Notes under the pieces: model-generated
Database searches by the model: none
Told to the model about the DNA's origin: nothing
Seen by the model: the letters and a program-made list of their open reading frames with translations, nothing else
Program-made: the position numbers and the translations under genes
Shown here: positions 40,619-54,096 of the stretch, piece after piece
Layout of the letters: each line of letters starts with the position of its first letter
Numbering within the stretch: the first letter of the stretch is position 1
Source: Cronobacter sakazakii
GTDB taxonomy: Bacteria; Pseudomonadota; Gammaproteobacteria; Enterobacterales; Enterobacteriaceae
Length of the DNA: 64,000 nucleotides
NCBI RefSeq assembly: GCF_000982825.1
Contig: NZ_CP011047.1
Coordinates: forward strand, 1-64,000
Direction of reading: 5' to 3'

Positions 40619-41095
40619 ATGCGTAAACAGGTAGAAATTTTCACCGATGGATCTTGTCTCGGCAACCCGGGGCCTGGCGGCTATGGCGCTATCCTGCGCT
40701 ACAAACAGCATGAGCGGACCTTCAGCGCTGGCTATCGCCTGACCACCAATAACCGTATGGAACTGATGGCGGCGATCGTCTCCCTTGAGGCGCTTCGTGA
40801 GCACTGCATTGTGACGCTCAGTACAGACAGTCAGTATGTCCGCCAGGGCATCACGCAGTGGATCCATAACTGGAAAAAACGCGGCTGGAAAACCACCGAG
40901 AAGAAACCGGTAAAAAATGTCGATTTATGGCAGCGGCTGGATGCGGCGCTGAGCCAGCACGAAATCAAATGGGAATGGGTAAAAGGCCACGCCGGTCACC
41001 CGGAAAACGAGCGCTGCGACGAACTGGCCCGCGCAGCCGCAATGGCCCCGACGCTGGAAGATACCGGCTATCAGCCTGAAGCGACAGCCAGCTAA
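40619..41095 (+). CDS. rnhA: Ribonuclease HI
   Basis: 158 residues from the ATG at 40619. It removes RNA from RNA-DNA hybrids. The four acidic active-site residues lie in IFTDGSCLGNPGPGG, NNRMELMAA, LSTDSQYV and ENERCDELA. The basic protrusion (NWKKRGWKT) is present. A few residues longer at the C-terminus than in E. coli. Confidence 0.98.
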   Translation: MRKQVEIFTDGSCLGNPGPGGYGAILRYKQHERTFSAGYRLTTNNRMELMAAIVSLEALREHCIVTLSTDSQYVRQGITQWIHNWKKRGWKTTEKKPVKNVDLWQRLDAALSQHEIKWEWVKGHAGHPENERCDELARAAAMAPTLEDTGYQPEATAS

Positions 41096-41811
41096 GGTTT
41101 ACGATACTGGCGCGTAGCCCCCACCGCCGGGCGCAGATGCGTGCGGGCGCGCGGCTTCATTAACGGGTTAATGGTCAGTGGGATGGTGCGCTTACGCGCT
41201 ACCATCACCTGCAAACATCCGAGTGCCGGCAGATGTTTGGACAGCATCTTTCCGCCCTGCCGACACCATGGTAATACCTGGCAGCGGCTGTAATGGAGCA
41301 GTTCGAAATTGAGCAGCGATAGCCAGTCCATCTGACGCATCATGGTAAACATGCGGCTATTTACGGGCGCACGTTTGCGCACAAACGGCAGAAGTTTGGC
41401 GGCCCCGAGCAGGCTGACGGGGTTGAATCCCGTGATAATCAGCCAGCCGTCGTCAATCAGCACGCGGTCCGCCTCATTAAGCAGACGGTGCGGATCGGGG
41501 CACCAGGGCAGCGTATGCGCCAGCAGACAGGCATCCACGGATTTCGCAGCAAACGGCAGATGCAGCGGATCGCACTTAACCTGTAATGCGTCGCCCTGTA
41601 AGGCGACATTGACCTGATGTGAAATCGCGCAGGCTTCGGTGTTTATCTCCGCGCTGAGATTGCCTATCTTAAGCAAATGAAAGCCATACATTTTCCCAAG
41701 CCAGGGCTGGAGTTCCCGCTCAAGCGTCGCGCGATAATGCTCGCCCCAGGAAAACGCATCCCAGTGGGCCGGAGCGCTGAGTGTCGCGGGTGTCCGTGCC
41801 GGTTTCATCAC
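41092..41811 (-). CDS. yafS: Putative SAM-dependent methyltransferase YafS
   Basis: 239 residues. A methyltransferase-11-like fold is suggested by DPLHLPFAAKSVDACLLAHT and LNEADRVLIDDGWLIITGFN; the usual glycine-rich loop is not obvious. The substrate is unknown. It is convergent with rnhA (four-base overlap) and divergent from gloB. Confidence 0.88.
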   Translation of the reverse strand: MMKPARTPATLSAPAHWDAFSWGEHYRATLERELQPWLGKMYGFHLLKIGNLSAEINTEACAISHQVNVALQGDALQVKCDPLHLPFAAKSVDACLLAHTLPWCPDPHRLLNEADRVLIDDGWLIITGFNPVSLLGAAKLLPFVRKRAPVNSRMFTMMRQMDWLSLLNFELLHYSRCQVLPWCRQGGKMLSKHLPALGCLQVMVARKRTIPLTINPLMKPRARTHLRPAVGATRQYRKP

Positions 41812-41840
41812 TACCTTCCGTAACGCATAAGAGGTGATTT

Positions 41841-42596
41841 ATGAATCTTAACAGTATTCCTGCTTTCGAGGATAACTACATCTGGGTGTTGAATGATGAT
41901 GAAGGAAAATGCCTGCTTGTCGACCCTGGCGAGGCGGAACCCGTTTTTCGCGCCCTTGAGGAAAACCAGTGGCAGCCGGTGGCAATCCTGCTTACACATC
42001 ATCATCACGATCATACGGGCGGCGTAAAAGCCTTAGTGGCGCGGTTCCCGGATATTACTGTGTACGGGCCGGAAGAGACCCGCAGCAAAGGCGCGCAGGT
42101 TGTAGTCAACGATGGGGAGAAGTTCAACATCCTTGGCTGCGAATTCCTTGCATTCTCTACGCCAGGTCACACTTTAGGACATTTCTCATATTTCAGTTTC
42201 CCTTATCTTTTCTGCGGCGACACGATGTTCTCCGCTGGCTGTGGTCGCCTGTTTGAAGGCACGCCCGCGCAGATGTATCACTCCTTTCAGAAAATAAACG
42301 CGCTGCCTGAAGATACGCTTATTTGCTGTGCGCATGAGTACACATTAAGCAATCTTAAGTTTTTAGTGGCTATTTTGCCGGACGATCCCGCTTTAACCCA
42401 ATATTATCGAGAAGTTAATGAGTTACGTGCAAAAAATCAAAAAACACTACCCTCAATTCTTAAAAATGAGCGCCAAATAAATCTTTACCTGCGATTAGAA
42501 GACGATGATTTAATTGATAAAATTAATCCAGATCTTCGGTTGTCCACTCCTGAAGAGAGATTTGCATGGTTAAGGTCAAAGAAAGATAACTTCTAG
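41841..42596 (+). CDS. gloB: Hydroxyacylglutathione hydrolase (glyoxalase II)
   Basis: 251 residues. Hydrolyses S-lactoylglutathione to lactate and glutathione in methylglyoxal detoxification. The metal-binding motif THHHHDHTGG, the Asp in FCGDTMFSAGCGRLFEGT and the His in CCAHEYTLSNLKF are visible. Confidence 0.97.
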   Translation: MNLNSIPAFEDNYIWVLNDDEGKCLLVDPGEAEPVFRALEENQWQPVAILLTHHHHDHTGGVKALVARFPDITVYGPEETRSKGAQVVVNDGEKFNILGCEFLAFSTPGHTLGHFSYFSFPYLFCGDTMFSAGCGRLFEGTPAQMYHSFQKINALPEDTLICCAHEYTLSNLKFLVAILPDDPALTQYYREVNELRAKNQKTLPSILKNERQINLYLRLEDDDLIDKINPDLRLSTPEERFAWLRSKKDNF

Positions 42597-42667
42597 AAAT
42601 TCTTGCTTGTATTCGGGAAAGTTCGCCGTTATCATTGCTCGTCTTTTAAGCAACTATTGACACACAC

Positions 42668-44041
42668 ATGAAGGCAAAAGCGATCTTACTCGCCTCTGTC
42701 CTGCTTGTGGGGTGCCAGGCGTCTCAACATGACGGCGGCGTTCAACAGCATGCACAGAGCCTTTCTGCGGCTGGTCAAGGGGAAGCAGGAAAGTTCGCTG
42801 GTCGAGCGGCTTCTGCGCGCTGGATGGATGATGGAACTTTCCTCGCGCAAGATCAGGACCTGTGGACTTTCATTGGCGACGAGCTAAAGATGGGGATTCC
42901 GGAAAATGACCGGATCCGCGAACAAAAACTGAAGTACTTGAGTAATAAGAGCTATCTCCACGATGTAACTTTACGGGCAGAGCCGTATATGTACTGGATA
43001 GCCGGGCAGATTAAAAAACGTAATATGCCAATGGAACTGGTACTACTACCCATAGTGGAGAGCGCTTTTAACCCCCACGCGACATCTGGCGCGAATGCCG
43101 CAGGCATCTGGCAGATTGTCCCGAGCACGGGGCGGAATTATGGTTTAAAACAGACCCGAAATTATGACGCGCGTCGTGACGTGGTGGCCTCAACCACTGC
43201 CGCACTCAACATGATGCAACGTCTGAACCGGATGTTTGACGGCGACTGGCTACTCACTGTCGCGGCTTACAACAGCGGTGAAGGTCGTGTATTGAAGGCA
43301 ATGAAAGCGAATAAAGCACGTGGCAAACCCACGGATTTTTGGTCGCTCTCACTGCCACAGGAAACCAAAATTTACGTGCCGAAAATGCTGGCGCTGAGTG
43401 ACATACTCAAAAACAGCAAGCGGTATGGGGTGCGTTTACCGACAACGGATGAGAGCCGCGCGCTGGCACGCGTGAAGGTGAATAATCCGGTGGAAATGGA
43501 ACAACTGGCGGAAATGGCCGGGATTTCAGTGAATAAACTGAAAACCTTCAATGCAGGCGTTAAGGGCTCGACCCTTGGCGTAAGCGGGCCGCAGTACGTG
43601 ATGGTTCCACAGAAACATGCGCAGCAGCTGCGTACGTCTCTGGCCGCCGGTGAAATCGCTGCGGTTCAGCCGACTATGGTTGCGGACAATTCACTGTCTG
43701 CGCGGACGTATAAAGTCCGTTCTGGCGATACGCTTTCCGCGATTGCCGCACGGATGAACGTCAGCACCAAAGATTTGCAGCGCTGGAACAATCTGCGCGG
43801 TGCGAAGCTGAAACCAGGCCAGACGCTCTCTGTCGGCACGGTTAGCGGCGCGGGTGAACTGGCAAGCAATAACGACAGTATCACCTATAAAGTGCGTAAG
43901 GGCGATTCGCTCGCAAGTATTGCTAAGCGTCACGGCGTTAACATTAAGGATGTGTTGCGCTGGAACAGCGATACGGACAATCTGCAACCGGGCGATCAAA
44001 TCACCCTGTTTGTGAAGAACAGTTCGACGCCAGATTCCTGA
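42668..44041 (+). CDS. mltD: Membrane-bound lytic transglycosylase D
   Basis: 457 residues. Lipoprotein signal MKAKAILLASVLLVGC with the lipid-bearing Cys at 16. SLT (GH23) domain with catalytic Glu in PIVESAFNPHATSGANAAG, and two LysM repeats in the C-terminal third (YKVRSGDTLSAIAARMNVST; YKVRKGDSLASIAKRHGVNI) that bind peptidoglycan. Acts on the murein from the outer membrane. Confidence 0.97.
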   Translation: MKAKAILLASVLLVGCQASQHDGGVQQHAQSLSAAGQGEAGKFAGRAASARWMDDGTFLAQDQDLWTFIGDELKMGIPENDRIREQKLKYLSNKSYLHDVTLRAEPYMYWIAGQIKKRNMPMELVLLPIVESAFNPHATSGANAAGIWQIVPSTGRNYGLKQTRNYDARRDVVASTTAALNMMQRLNRMFDGDWLLTVAAYNSGEGRVLKAMKANKARGKPTDFWSLSLPQETKIYVPKMLALSDILKNSKRYGVRLPTTDESRALARVKVNNPVEMEQLAEMAGISVNKLKTFNAGVKGSTLGVSGPQYVMVPQKHAQQLRTSLAAGEIAAVQPTMVADNSLSARTYKVRSGDTLSAIAARMNVSTKDLQRWNNLRGAKLKPGQTLSVGTVSGAGELASNNDSITYKVRKGDSLASIAKRHGVNIKDVLRWNSDTDNLQPGDQITLFVKNSSTPDS

Positions 44042-44060
44042 CGACAAGCCTTATAAACAA

Positions 44061-44091
44061 GAAAGGCACCGATTCCCCCGGTGCCTTTTTC
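44061..44091 (+). terminator. Terminator of mltD
   Basis: GGCACCG-N7-CGGTGCC followed by TTTTT. Confidence 0.88.
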
Positions 44092-44102
44092 TTTATCTGG
44101 CG

Positions 44103-44873
44103 TTATGCCGCCTTGCTCGCCTCAATGATAATCGTATCACTGGTAAAAGATCCGTCCTCCTGCAGCGCGAAATAGCGTTGCACTTCTGCTGACGCACTTT
44201 GCTGATAAACCCGAATAGCCTGCGACTGCGTGTCGGGTGTACGCATTCGTGCGATCCAGCTGCCAAACTCCAGCGCCAGTTTGTCGGTACGCACATCCCG
44301 CGTGATAAGCCCGGCCTGATTGAACATCTGCAACCACTCGCCACTGGCATAGTTACGAACATGTGAGGTATCACGCAGCGCTTCGATCGTTTGCAGCCAG
44401 ATATCCAGCACCGGATGACCGGGCGAGAGAATATCCATCATGATCATGAAGCCTCCGGGCTTCAGCACGCGTTTCACCTCACGCAACGCCAGACCGACAT
44501 CGTGCCAGTGGTGCGCCGAATAGCGGCTGATGACGATATCAAAACTCTCCGCCTCAAAAGGCAACGATTCGGCATAGCCCTGACAGGTCGACAGATGCGT
44601 AAGCCCGCGCTCACGCGCCGTCTCTTTCACGACCGACAACATGGAAGATGATAAATCGTACGCCACCACTTCCTGTACCCGCTCTGCTGCCGTAAAGCTG
44701 GCATGCCCTGCCCCACACCCGAGATCAAGCAGGCGCGCCTGCGGAAATGCCGTAAGACGCTCGCGCAGATAAATGAGATCGCGCCCTGTGGCGTGCACCT
44801 GGCTGGTTAAATAGGCCTTCGCCTGGGAGCCAAACTGCTTGTCAACGTTGTCGTGATGAGAGTGTGTTGCCAT
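44103..44873 (-). CDS. yafE: SAM-dependent methyltransferase YafE
   Basis: 256 residues from the ATG at 44873 (AAGGACACGACA). SAM-binding loop LLDLGCGAGHASF, then AYDLSSSML and the post-loop VKRVLKPGGFMIMMDI. Substrate not established. It follows yafD with 70 bases between. Confidence 0.9.
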   Translation of the reverse strand: MATHSHHDNVDKQFGSQAKAYLTSQVHATGRDLIYLRERLTAFPQARLLDLGCGAGHASFTAAERVQEVVAYDLSSSMLSVVKETARERGLTHLSTCQGYAESLPFEAESFDIVISRYSAHHWHDVGLALREVKRVLKPGGFMIMMDILSPGHPVLDIWLQTIEALRDTSHVRNYASGEWLQMFNQAGLITRDVRTDKLALEFGSWIARMRTPDTQSQAIRVYQQSASAEVQRYFALQEDGSFTSDTIIIEASKAA

Positions 44874-44943
44874 TGTCGTGTCCTTGCATTGAGTAAAAGA
44901 AAGGGCAGGCGCAGGGTCTGCCCAACGGCAGACCTGACACACC

Positions 44944-45747
44944 TTACTTCTGCTCAGGTTTGCCGGGACTGAATTCAACGAGTAGCGGGTTGTGATCGGA
45001 GGCGCGCGTCACCAGGACAGAAGCTTCCTGTACGGCGAGGCCGCGATAGAACACGAAATCGAGCGGGCGACCGAACGCGCGGCGGCGCTGGTCATCAGTA
45101 AAACGGACTTCACGCAGCGACATTTCACGCGCGAAGCGGTAAAGCGCATTCATCCTCGGGCGGCTCCAGGCGTTGAAATCGCCAGCCATGATCACCGGAC
45201 CGCTGTGATGGCCTATCTGATCGCCAATAGGCCCGAGTTGTTTACTGTAGACATCCACACCCAGGCTGAAATTGACGGCGTGAATGTTCACCACCATGAG
45301 TAAGCGGCCATCGGGCAGCGGATAGACCGTGACCAGCGCCGATTTAGAGAGACGCAGGATAGGCTCACGCTCACGCAGCGGGCAGCAATAGACCGGATGT
45401 GCGGCAGAGAGCGTCATCACGCCTGACGGGTGTTGCGGCAACACAAAGGCAGGAACCTGATCCGCAGCCAGATAGTTGGTTGTCGCAAAGCGCACCAGCT
45501 CAGGCGTGGTCTGCGCCTCCTGTAATAAGACCAGATGCGCCTCTTTGCCGAAATTTTGCAGGACAGAAAGCCATTCAGCACGCTGTTGCTTGAAGATATT
45601 CCAGACCAGCACCCGGAGAGAGCCATCTCCGGGCAAGGGAGCGCCGGCGGGTAATGCCTTTCCTATACTCGCAAACGATCCTGGCGCCAGAATGCGTTCT
45701 GCTGGCTGACCGGCGACATAGCGCATGGCATAAGTATTTTTTCGCAC
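44944..45747 (-). CDS. yafD: Endonuclease/exonuclease/phosphatase-family protein YafD
   Basis: 267 residues. EEP-domain motifs: VLVWNIFKQQR, VLLQEAQTTPE, VMAGDFNAWSR and ASDHNPLLVEF, giving the Asn, Glu, Asp and His of the active site. Nucleic-acid or phosphodiester substrate unknown. Confidence 0.92.
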   Translation of the reverse strand: MRKNTYAMRYVAGQPAERILAPGSFASIGKALPAGAPLPGDGSLRVLVWNIFKQQRAEWLSVLQNFGKEAHLVLLQEAQTTPELVRFATTNYLAADQVPAFVLPQHPSGVMTLSAAHPVYCCPLREREPILRLSKSALVTVYPLPDGRLLMVVNIHAVNFSLGVDVYSKQLGPIGDQIGHHSGPVIMAGDFNAWSRPRMNALYRFAREMSLREVRFTDDQRRRAFGRPLDFVFYRGLAVQEASVLVTRASDHNPLLVEFSPGKPEQK

Positions 45748-45964
45748 GTTTCGCTGCTAACCCCTGTAGATGTGTTCGCAAGATAAGCGACCTTTACCTG
45801 TTATAGGGATTTTAGCTCACAGATGCAATGGGCGGGATGAAAGCCGCGCGTGAGTGCCGTCGGGTATATCAGCGCATCAGTTCGTACATGGCGTGCTATA
45901 AAACGCTGTGGTTAAATAACCGAATTCTCTAAAATGCCATGCAAATTTTGCCTGTGGAGCAACA

Positions 45965-46852
45965 ATGAAAGCCTCTTCTGATGAACTGATTATTTTTGTC
46001 GCTGTGGTAGAGAGCGGAAGTTTTAGCCGGGCGGCAGAACAGCTCAACCTCGCGAATTCAGCGGTCAGTCGCGCAGTGAAGAAGCTTGAGATGAAACTTG
46101 GTGTCAGCTTGCTTAATCGCACAACGCGCCAGCTGAGTCTGACAGAGGAAGGCGAGCGATATTTTCGCCGCGTTCAGCAGGTTTTACAGGAGATGGCGGC
46201 AGCTGAAACCGAGCTGATGGAGAGCCGTCAGACGCCACGCGGGCTGTTACGGATCGATGCCGCTACGCCTGTGATCCTGCATTTGCTGATGCCCATGATT
46301 AAGCCTTTTCGCGAGCGTTATCCTGAAGTTGCGCTGTCGCTGGTTTCTTCCGAGACGTTTATCAACCTGATTGAGCGCAAAGTAGACGTGGCCATACGTG
46401 CGGGTACGCTGACGGATTCCAGCCTGCGCGCCAGACCGCTCTTTACCAGTTACCGGAAAATTGTTGCTGCTCCCGATTACCTTGAGCGTTATGGCGTGCC
46501 GAAAAATATATGCGAGCTCAACGATCATGTCTGTCTGGGTTTTACCGAACCCGTATCTTTGAACACCTGGCCGGTTGCCTGTGAAGATGGCCAGCTACTG
46601 GAAATTACGCCAGGAATGACCTCAAACAGTGGTGAAACGCTCAAACAGCTGTGCCTTACCGGTAATGGGATCGCGTGCTTATCTGACTTTATGATTGATA
46701 AAGAAATCGAACAAGGAGAGCTTGTAGAGCTATTGGCGGAGTACAGATTGCAGGTAGAAATGCCCTTCAGCGCGGTTTATTACAGCGATCGGGCTGTGAG
46801 TACGCGAATCCGGACCTTCATTGATTTTCTGAGTGAATGGATAAAAAAATAG
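45965..46852 (+). CDS. yafC: LysR-family regulator YafC
   Basis: 295 residues. N-terminal winged helix (SFSRAAEQLNLANSAVSRAV) and a C-terminal effector-binding domain. The target genes are unknown; the divergent or convergent neighbours yafD and dkgB are candidates by position only. Its stop codon lies within the arm of the terminator shared with dkgB. Confidence 0.92.
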   Translation: MKASSDELIIFVAVVESGSFSRAAEQLNLANSAVSRAVKKLEMKLGVSLLNRTTRQLSLTEEGERYFRRVQQVLQEMAAAETELMESRQTPRGLLRIDAATPVILHLLMPMIKPFRERYPEVALSLVSSETFINLIERKVDVAIRAGTLTDSSLRARPLFTSYRKIVAAPDYLERYGVPKNICELNDHVCLGFTEPVSLNTWPVACEDGQLLEITPGMTSNSGETLKQLCLTGNGIACLSDFMIDKEIEQGELVELLAEYRLQVEMPFSAVYYSDRAVSTRIRTFIDFLSEWIKK

Positions 46853-46867
46853 CCCCAACAGGGGCTA
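46842..46867 (-). terminator. Terminator of dkgB
   Basis: On the minus strand TAGCCCC-TGTT-GGGGCTA followed by a T7 run. It overlaps the yafC stop, so it may act both ways. Confidence 0.85.
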
Positions 46868-46870
46868 GTT

Positions 46871-47674
46871 TCAATCCCAGTCTGGTGCCAGGCCATCAGG
46901 ACTCACCAGACGATCATTACGATCGAGAGCGGCGATAGCCGACATGTCGTCAGCATCCAGCGTAAGCGACAAAGCGCCAAGATTACTTTGTAAATTCTCA
47001 CGCTTCGTTGAGGACGGGATCACTGAATAGCCCAGTGCCATCGCCCAACTGAGGATGACCTGCGCAGGCGTAGCATTATGCTTCTGCGCGATTCGGATAA
47101 TCGTTTCATCCTTGAGCGCCTTGCCATAGGCCAGCGTCATATAAGAAGTGATATGAATCCCCTGTGCCTGCGCCCATTCTACCACCTTACGGTTTTGCAG
47201 ATAAGGCGACAGCTCAATCTGATTGGTTGCTATATTATTAATGCCCACGGCATCTATTGCTTGCTGCATCAGCGCAATAGTAAAGTTAGAGATACCAATC
47301 TCACGCGTCAGGCTCTGTGCTTTGGCTTCAAGCAGCGCCTCGAGGGATTCTTTAACGCTGACGGCACCTCCTGGTGAAGGCCAGTGAATCAACGTGAGAT
47401 CCACATAATCTGTCCGCAATTTCTGAAGGCTCTCTTTCAAACTTACGATCAGGCGATCTTTGCTCAGATTTTCAGTCCAAATTTTGGTGGTGATATATAG
47501 CTCATCGCGTGCCACGCCACTTTCTTTAATCGCCTGGCCTACTGCCGCTTCGTTATCGTAAATCTGTGCGGTATCGATGGCGCGATAGCCCAAATAAAGA
47601 GCATCTTTTATCGATGCGATGACGATGTCGTCTTTCAGACGGAACGTACCTAAACCGAATGCAGGAACTGTCAT
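46871..47674 (-). CDS. dkgB: 2,5-diketo-D-gluconate reductase B / methylglyoxal reductase
   Basis: 267 residues, aldo-keto reductase. Signature parts: GYRAIDTAQIYDNEAAVG (catalytic Tyr), ITTKIW (Lys), LTLIHWPSP (His) and VIPSSTKREN (NADPH binding). Cytoplasmic. Located next to the yafC regulator. Confidence 0.95.
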   Translation of the reverse strand: MTVPAFGLGTFRLKDDIVIASIKDALYLGYRAIDTAQIYDNEAAVGQAIKESGVARDELYITTKIWTENLSKDRLIVSLKESLQKLRTDYVDLTLIHWPSPGGAVSVKESLEALLEAKAQSLTREIGISNFTIALMQQAIDAVGINNIATNQIELSPYLQNRKVVEWAQAQGIHITSYMTLAYGKALKDETIIRIAQKHNATPAQVILSWAMALGYSVIPSSTKRENLQSNLGALSLTLDADDMSAIAALDRNDRLVSPDGLAPDWD

Positions 47675-47784
47675 GTTTTACCTCTCTTCTGAATATAAAG
47701 AGATTATGAGAGGAATGATTGAGATGAAAAAGAGTAATAAAAGCAGGAGTTTTTTGTTTGATTAGCAATAATAATTATTAAGAC

Positions 47785-47817
47785 GAAAAAAAAGCCCTGA
47801 GTAAATACTTAGGGCTT
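47785..47817 (-). terminator. Terminator of the rRNA operon
   Basis: On the minus strand AAGCCCTAAGT-N-ACTCAGGGCTT followed by a long T-run, ten bases after tRNA-Asp. Confidence 0.85.
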
Positions 47818-47826
47818 CTTAATAAG

Positions 47827-47903
47827 TGGCGGAACGGACGGGACTCGAACCCGCGACCCCCTGCGTGACAGGCAGGTATTCTAACCGACTGAACTACCGC
47901 TCC
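47827..47903 (-). tRNA. aspU: tRNA-Asp(GTC), distal gene of the rRNA operon
   Basis: 77 bases, same sequence as the copy at 39626. It lies 52 bases after 5S, as aspU does behind rrnH. Confidence 0.97.
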
Positions 47904-47955
47904 ACCGAATTTCTTCACACCACCGGATTATCGTTCCGGCTTACTGCTTAATTTG

Positions 47956-48075
47956 ATGCCTGGCAGTTCCCTACTCTCGCATGGGGAGGCCCCACACTAC
48001 CATCGGCGCTACGGCGTTTCACTTCTGAGTTCGGCATGGGGTCAGGTGGGACCACCGCGCTACAGCCGCCAGGCA
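47956..48075 (-). rRNA. rrf: 5S rRNA
   Basis: About 120 bases on the minus strand, beginning TGCCTGGCGGCTGTAGCGCG with the matching 3' end CTGCCAGGCA. Confidence 0.97.
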
Positions 48076-48164
48076 AATTCTGTTCCGTTCACCGCTTCCG
48101 CCATGAACGTTTATCCGTCACAAGCTGAATTGTCTCTCAACACGCCAGACTTCTTTGGCGTTGT

Positions 48165-51067
<2,903 letters not shown>

Positions 51068-51183
51068 TCACAACCCGAAGAAGTCTTCGTGCTGCGAGTT
51101 TGAGAGACTCTGACACACCGCGCATTTCTTATTACGGAGAAATGCAGCAGCATGTCTGTTTCAATTTTCAGCTTGTTCCGGAT

Positions 51184-51194
51184 TGTTAAAGAGC
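51184..51194 (-). promoter_or_regulatory. Spacer boxA of the rRNA operon
   Basis: GCTCTTTAACA on the minus strand, between tRNA-Glu and 23S: the second antitermination signal of rrn operons. Confidence 0.85.
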
Positions 51195-51268
51195 AAATAT
51201 CTCAAACGTGACTTTACAGTCAGTTTTGAGATATCAATCGGTAACGCCTTTCACTCATTACCAGCAGG

Positions 51269-51344
51269 TGGCGTCCCTTAGGGGATTCGAACCCCTGTTA
51301 CCGCCGTGAAAGGGCGGTGTCCTGGGCCTCTAGACGAAAGGGAC
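51269..51344 (-). tRNA. tRNA-Glu(TTC) in the rRNA spacer
   Basis: 76 bases with CCA. Starts GTCCCTTTCGTCTAGAGGCC, anticodon TTC in CTTTCAC. In E. coli the rrnH spacer holds Ile and Ala tRNAs instead, so the spacer type differs here. Confidence 0.97.
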
Positions 51345-51422
51345 TTCGCTTTCGCAGACAACCCTGCTTCTTTACTTTCTATCAGACAATCTGTGTGAGC
51401 ACGCGAGGTTGTATCTTTCAGG

Positions 51423-52964
<1,542 letters not shown>

Positions 52965-53102
52965 AAAGTCTGATGCTCAAAGAATTAAACTGTTAGTTCG
53001 TAATGAATTAACTGTTGTTCACTTGAGACTTGATATTCGTTTATCGTCCGTAGACGTTAAGATATCAGTGCCCCGAGTGCCCACACAGATTGTCTGATAA
53101 AT

Positions 53103-53113
53103 TGTTAAAGAGC
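53103..53113 (-). promoter_or_regulatory. Leader boxA of the rRNA operon
   Basis: GCTCTTTAACA on the minus strand in the leader, where the rRNA antitermination complex assembles. Confidence 0.88.
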
Positions 53114-53153
53114 GGTGCGACGCGGCCTTCAGCCTGCTGTCGCGAGGTGGCGT

Positions 53154-53181
53154 ATATTACGCTTTCCTCTTTAAGAGTCAA
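53154..53181 (-). promoter_or_regulatory. rRNA promoter P2
   Basis: TTGACT (53176-53181) and TAATAT (53154-53159) with 16 bases between, about 190 bases before 16S. Confidence 0.8.
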
Positions 53182-53262
53182 CCCTTAATTTCAGGATTTT
53201 TCTCTTCCCGACTTACCGTCGCTGTGGGATGTTTCTCATCAGCGCCGTGTCGATGGAGGCGC

Positions 53263-53290
53263 ATTATAGGGAGCTCAGAAGTAATGGCAA
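53263..53290 (-). promoter_or_regulatory. rRNA promoter P1
   Basis: TTGCCA (53285-53290) and TATAAT (53263-53268) with the 16-base spacer typical of rrn P1, a GC-rich discriminator (GCGCC), and an A/T-tract (TTTTTTTTAAGTTTT) directly upstream as UP element. Confidence 0.88.
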
Positions 53291-53345
53291 GCGGAAAACT
53301 TAAAAAAAATCACGACCGCTCACCTTTTCATCATAACGCGTATTT

Positions 53346-53906
53346 TTAGCGCTTTTTGATAGCATCCGGCAGCGCAGCGAGGCTATTTAACACCCAATCG
53401 GCCGCCGCTTCGGCTTCTGGCGTCACAGGTTTGCCGGTTCGCACCAGCACTTTGGTGCCGACGCCTGCCGCTGCACCCGCCTGCATATCTTCTAATTTAT
53501 CGCCCACCATATAAGAAGCCGCCATATCGATGTGCAGAAAATCGCGCGCTGAAATCAGCATGCCCGGCTGCGGCTTGCGGCAGTCACAGTTCTGGCGAAA
53601 CTCCTCCACTGCCCCTTCCGGGTGATGCGGACAATAATAGATGCCGTCGAGGTCGACGCCGCGGTCCGCCAGCGACCAGTCCATCCATTCGGTCAGTTGC
53701 TCAAACTGCGCTTCGGTAAACTTACCCCGCGCGATGCCGGACTGATTGGTCACCAGCACCAGCGCAAAGCCCATGGCTTTAAGCTCGCGCATCGCATCGA
53801 TAACACCGTCGATAAACTCGAAGCGGTCAATCTCAGAGACATAACCGTGATCGATATTAATAGTGCCGTCACGGTCGAGAAAAATTGCCGGTACAGATTT
53901 AGCCAC
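53346..53906 (-). CDS. gmhB: Heptose 1,7-bisphosphate phosphatase
   Basis: 186 residues, HAD family. Removes the C7 phosphate in ADP-heptose synthesis. Nucleophile motif FLDRDGTIN, zinc site CPHHPEGAVEEFRQNCDCRK and the downstream VGDKLEDMQAG are visible. Its end is 56 bases before the rRNA P1 -35 element. Confidence 0.96.
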   Translation of the reverse strand: MAKSVPAIFLDRDGTINIDHGYVSEIDRFEFIDGVIDAMRELKAMGFALVLVTNQSGIARGKFTEAQFEQLTEWMDWSLADRGVDLDGIYYCPHHPEGAVEEFRQNCDCRKPQPGMLISARDFLHIDMAASYMVGDKLEDMQAGAAAGVGTKVLVRTGKPVTPEAEAAADWVLNSLAALPDAIKKR

Positions 53907-53995
53907 CTGAAAAACTCCTGCCTTAAATAATGCCGCCTAGTATCGCATGATTCCTGGACGGAGAAAGTGCTCATTGCAGACAGTCAGATTGATTT

Positions 53996-54011
53996 AGACG
54001 TCTGGATGCCT
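53996..54011 (+). promoter_or_regulatory. MetJ operator upstream of metNIQ
   Basis: AGACGTCT followed without gap by GGATGCCT: one perfect met box and one partial box in tandem, as MetJ needs for cooperative binding. S-adenosylmethionine-bound MetJ would repress the operon. Confidence 0.82.
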
Positions 54012-54096
54012 TAACATCCATTCTGTTTACGGCCAACACCCGTATAAGGCAGAACAAAATGCCACGGCTAACTCCTATAAGATAATAAATAACCAG

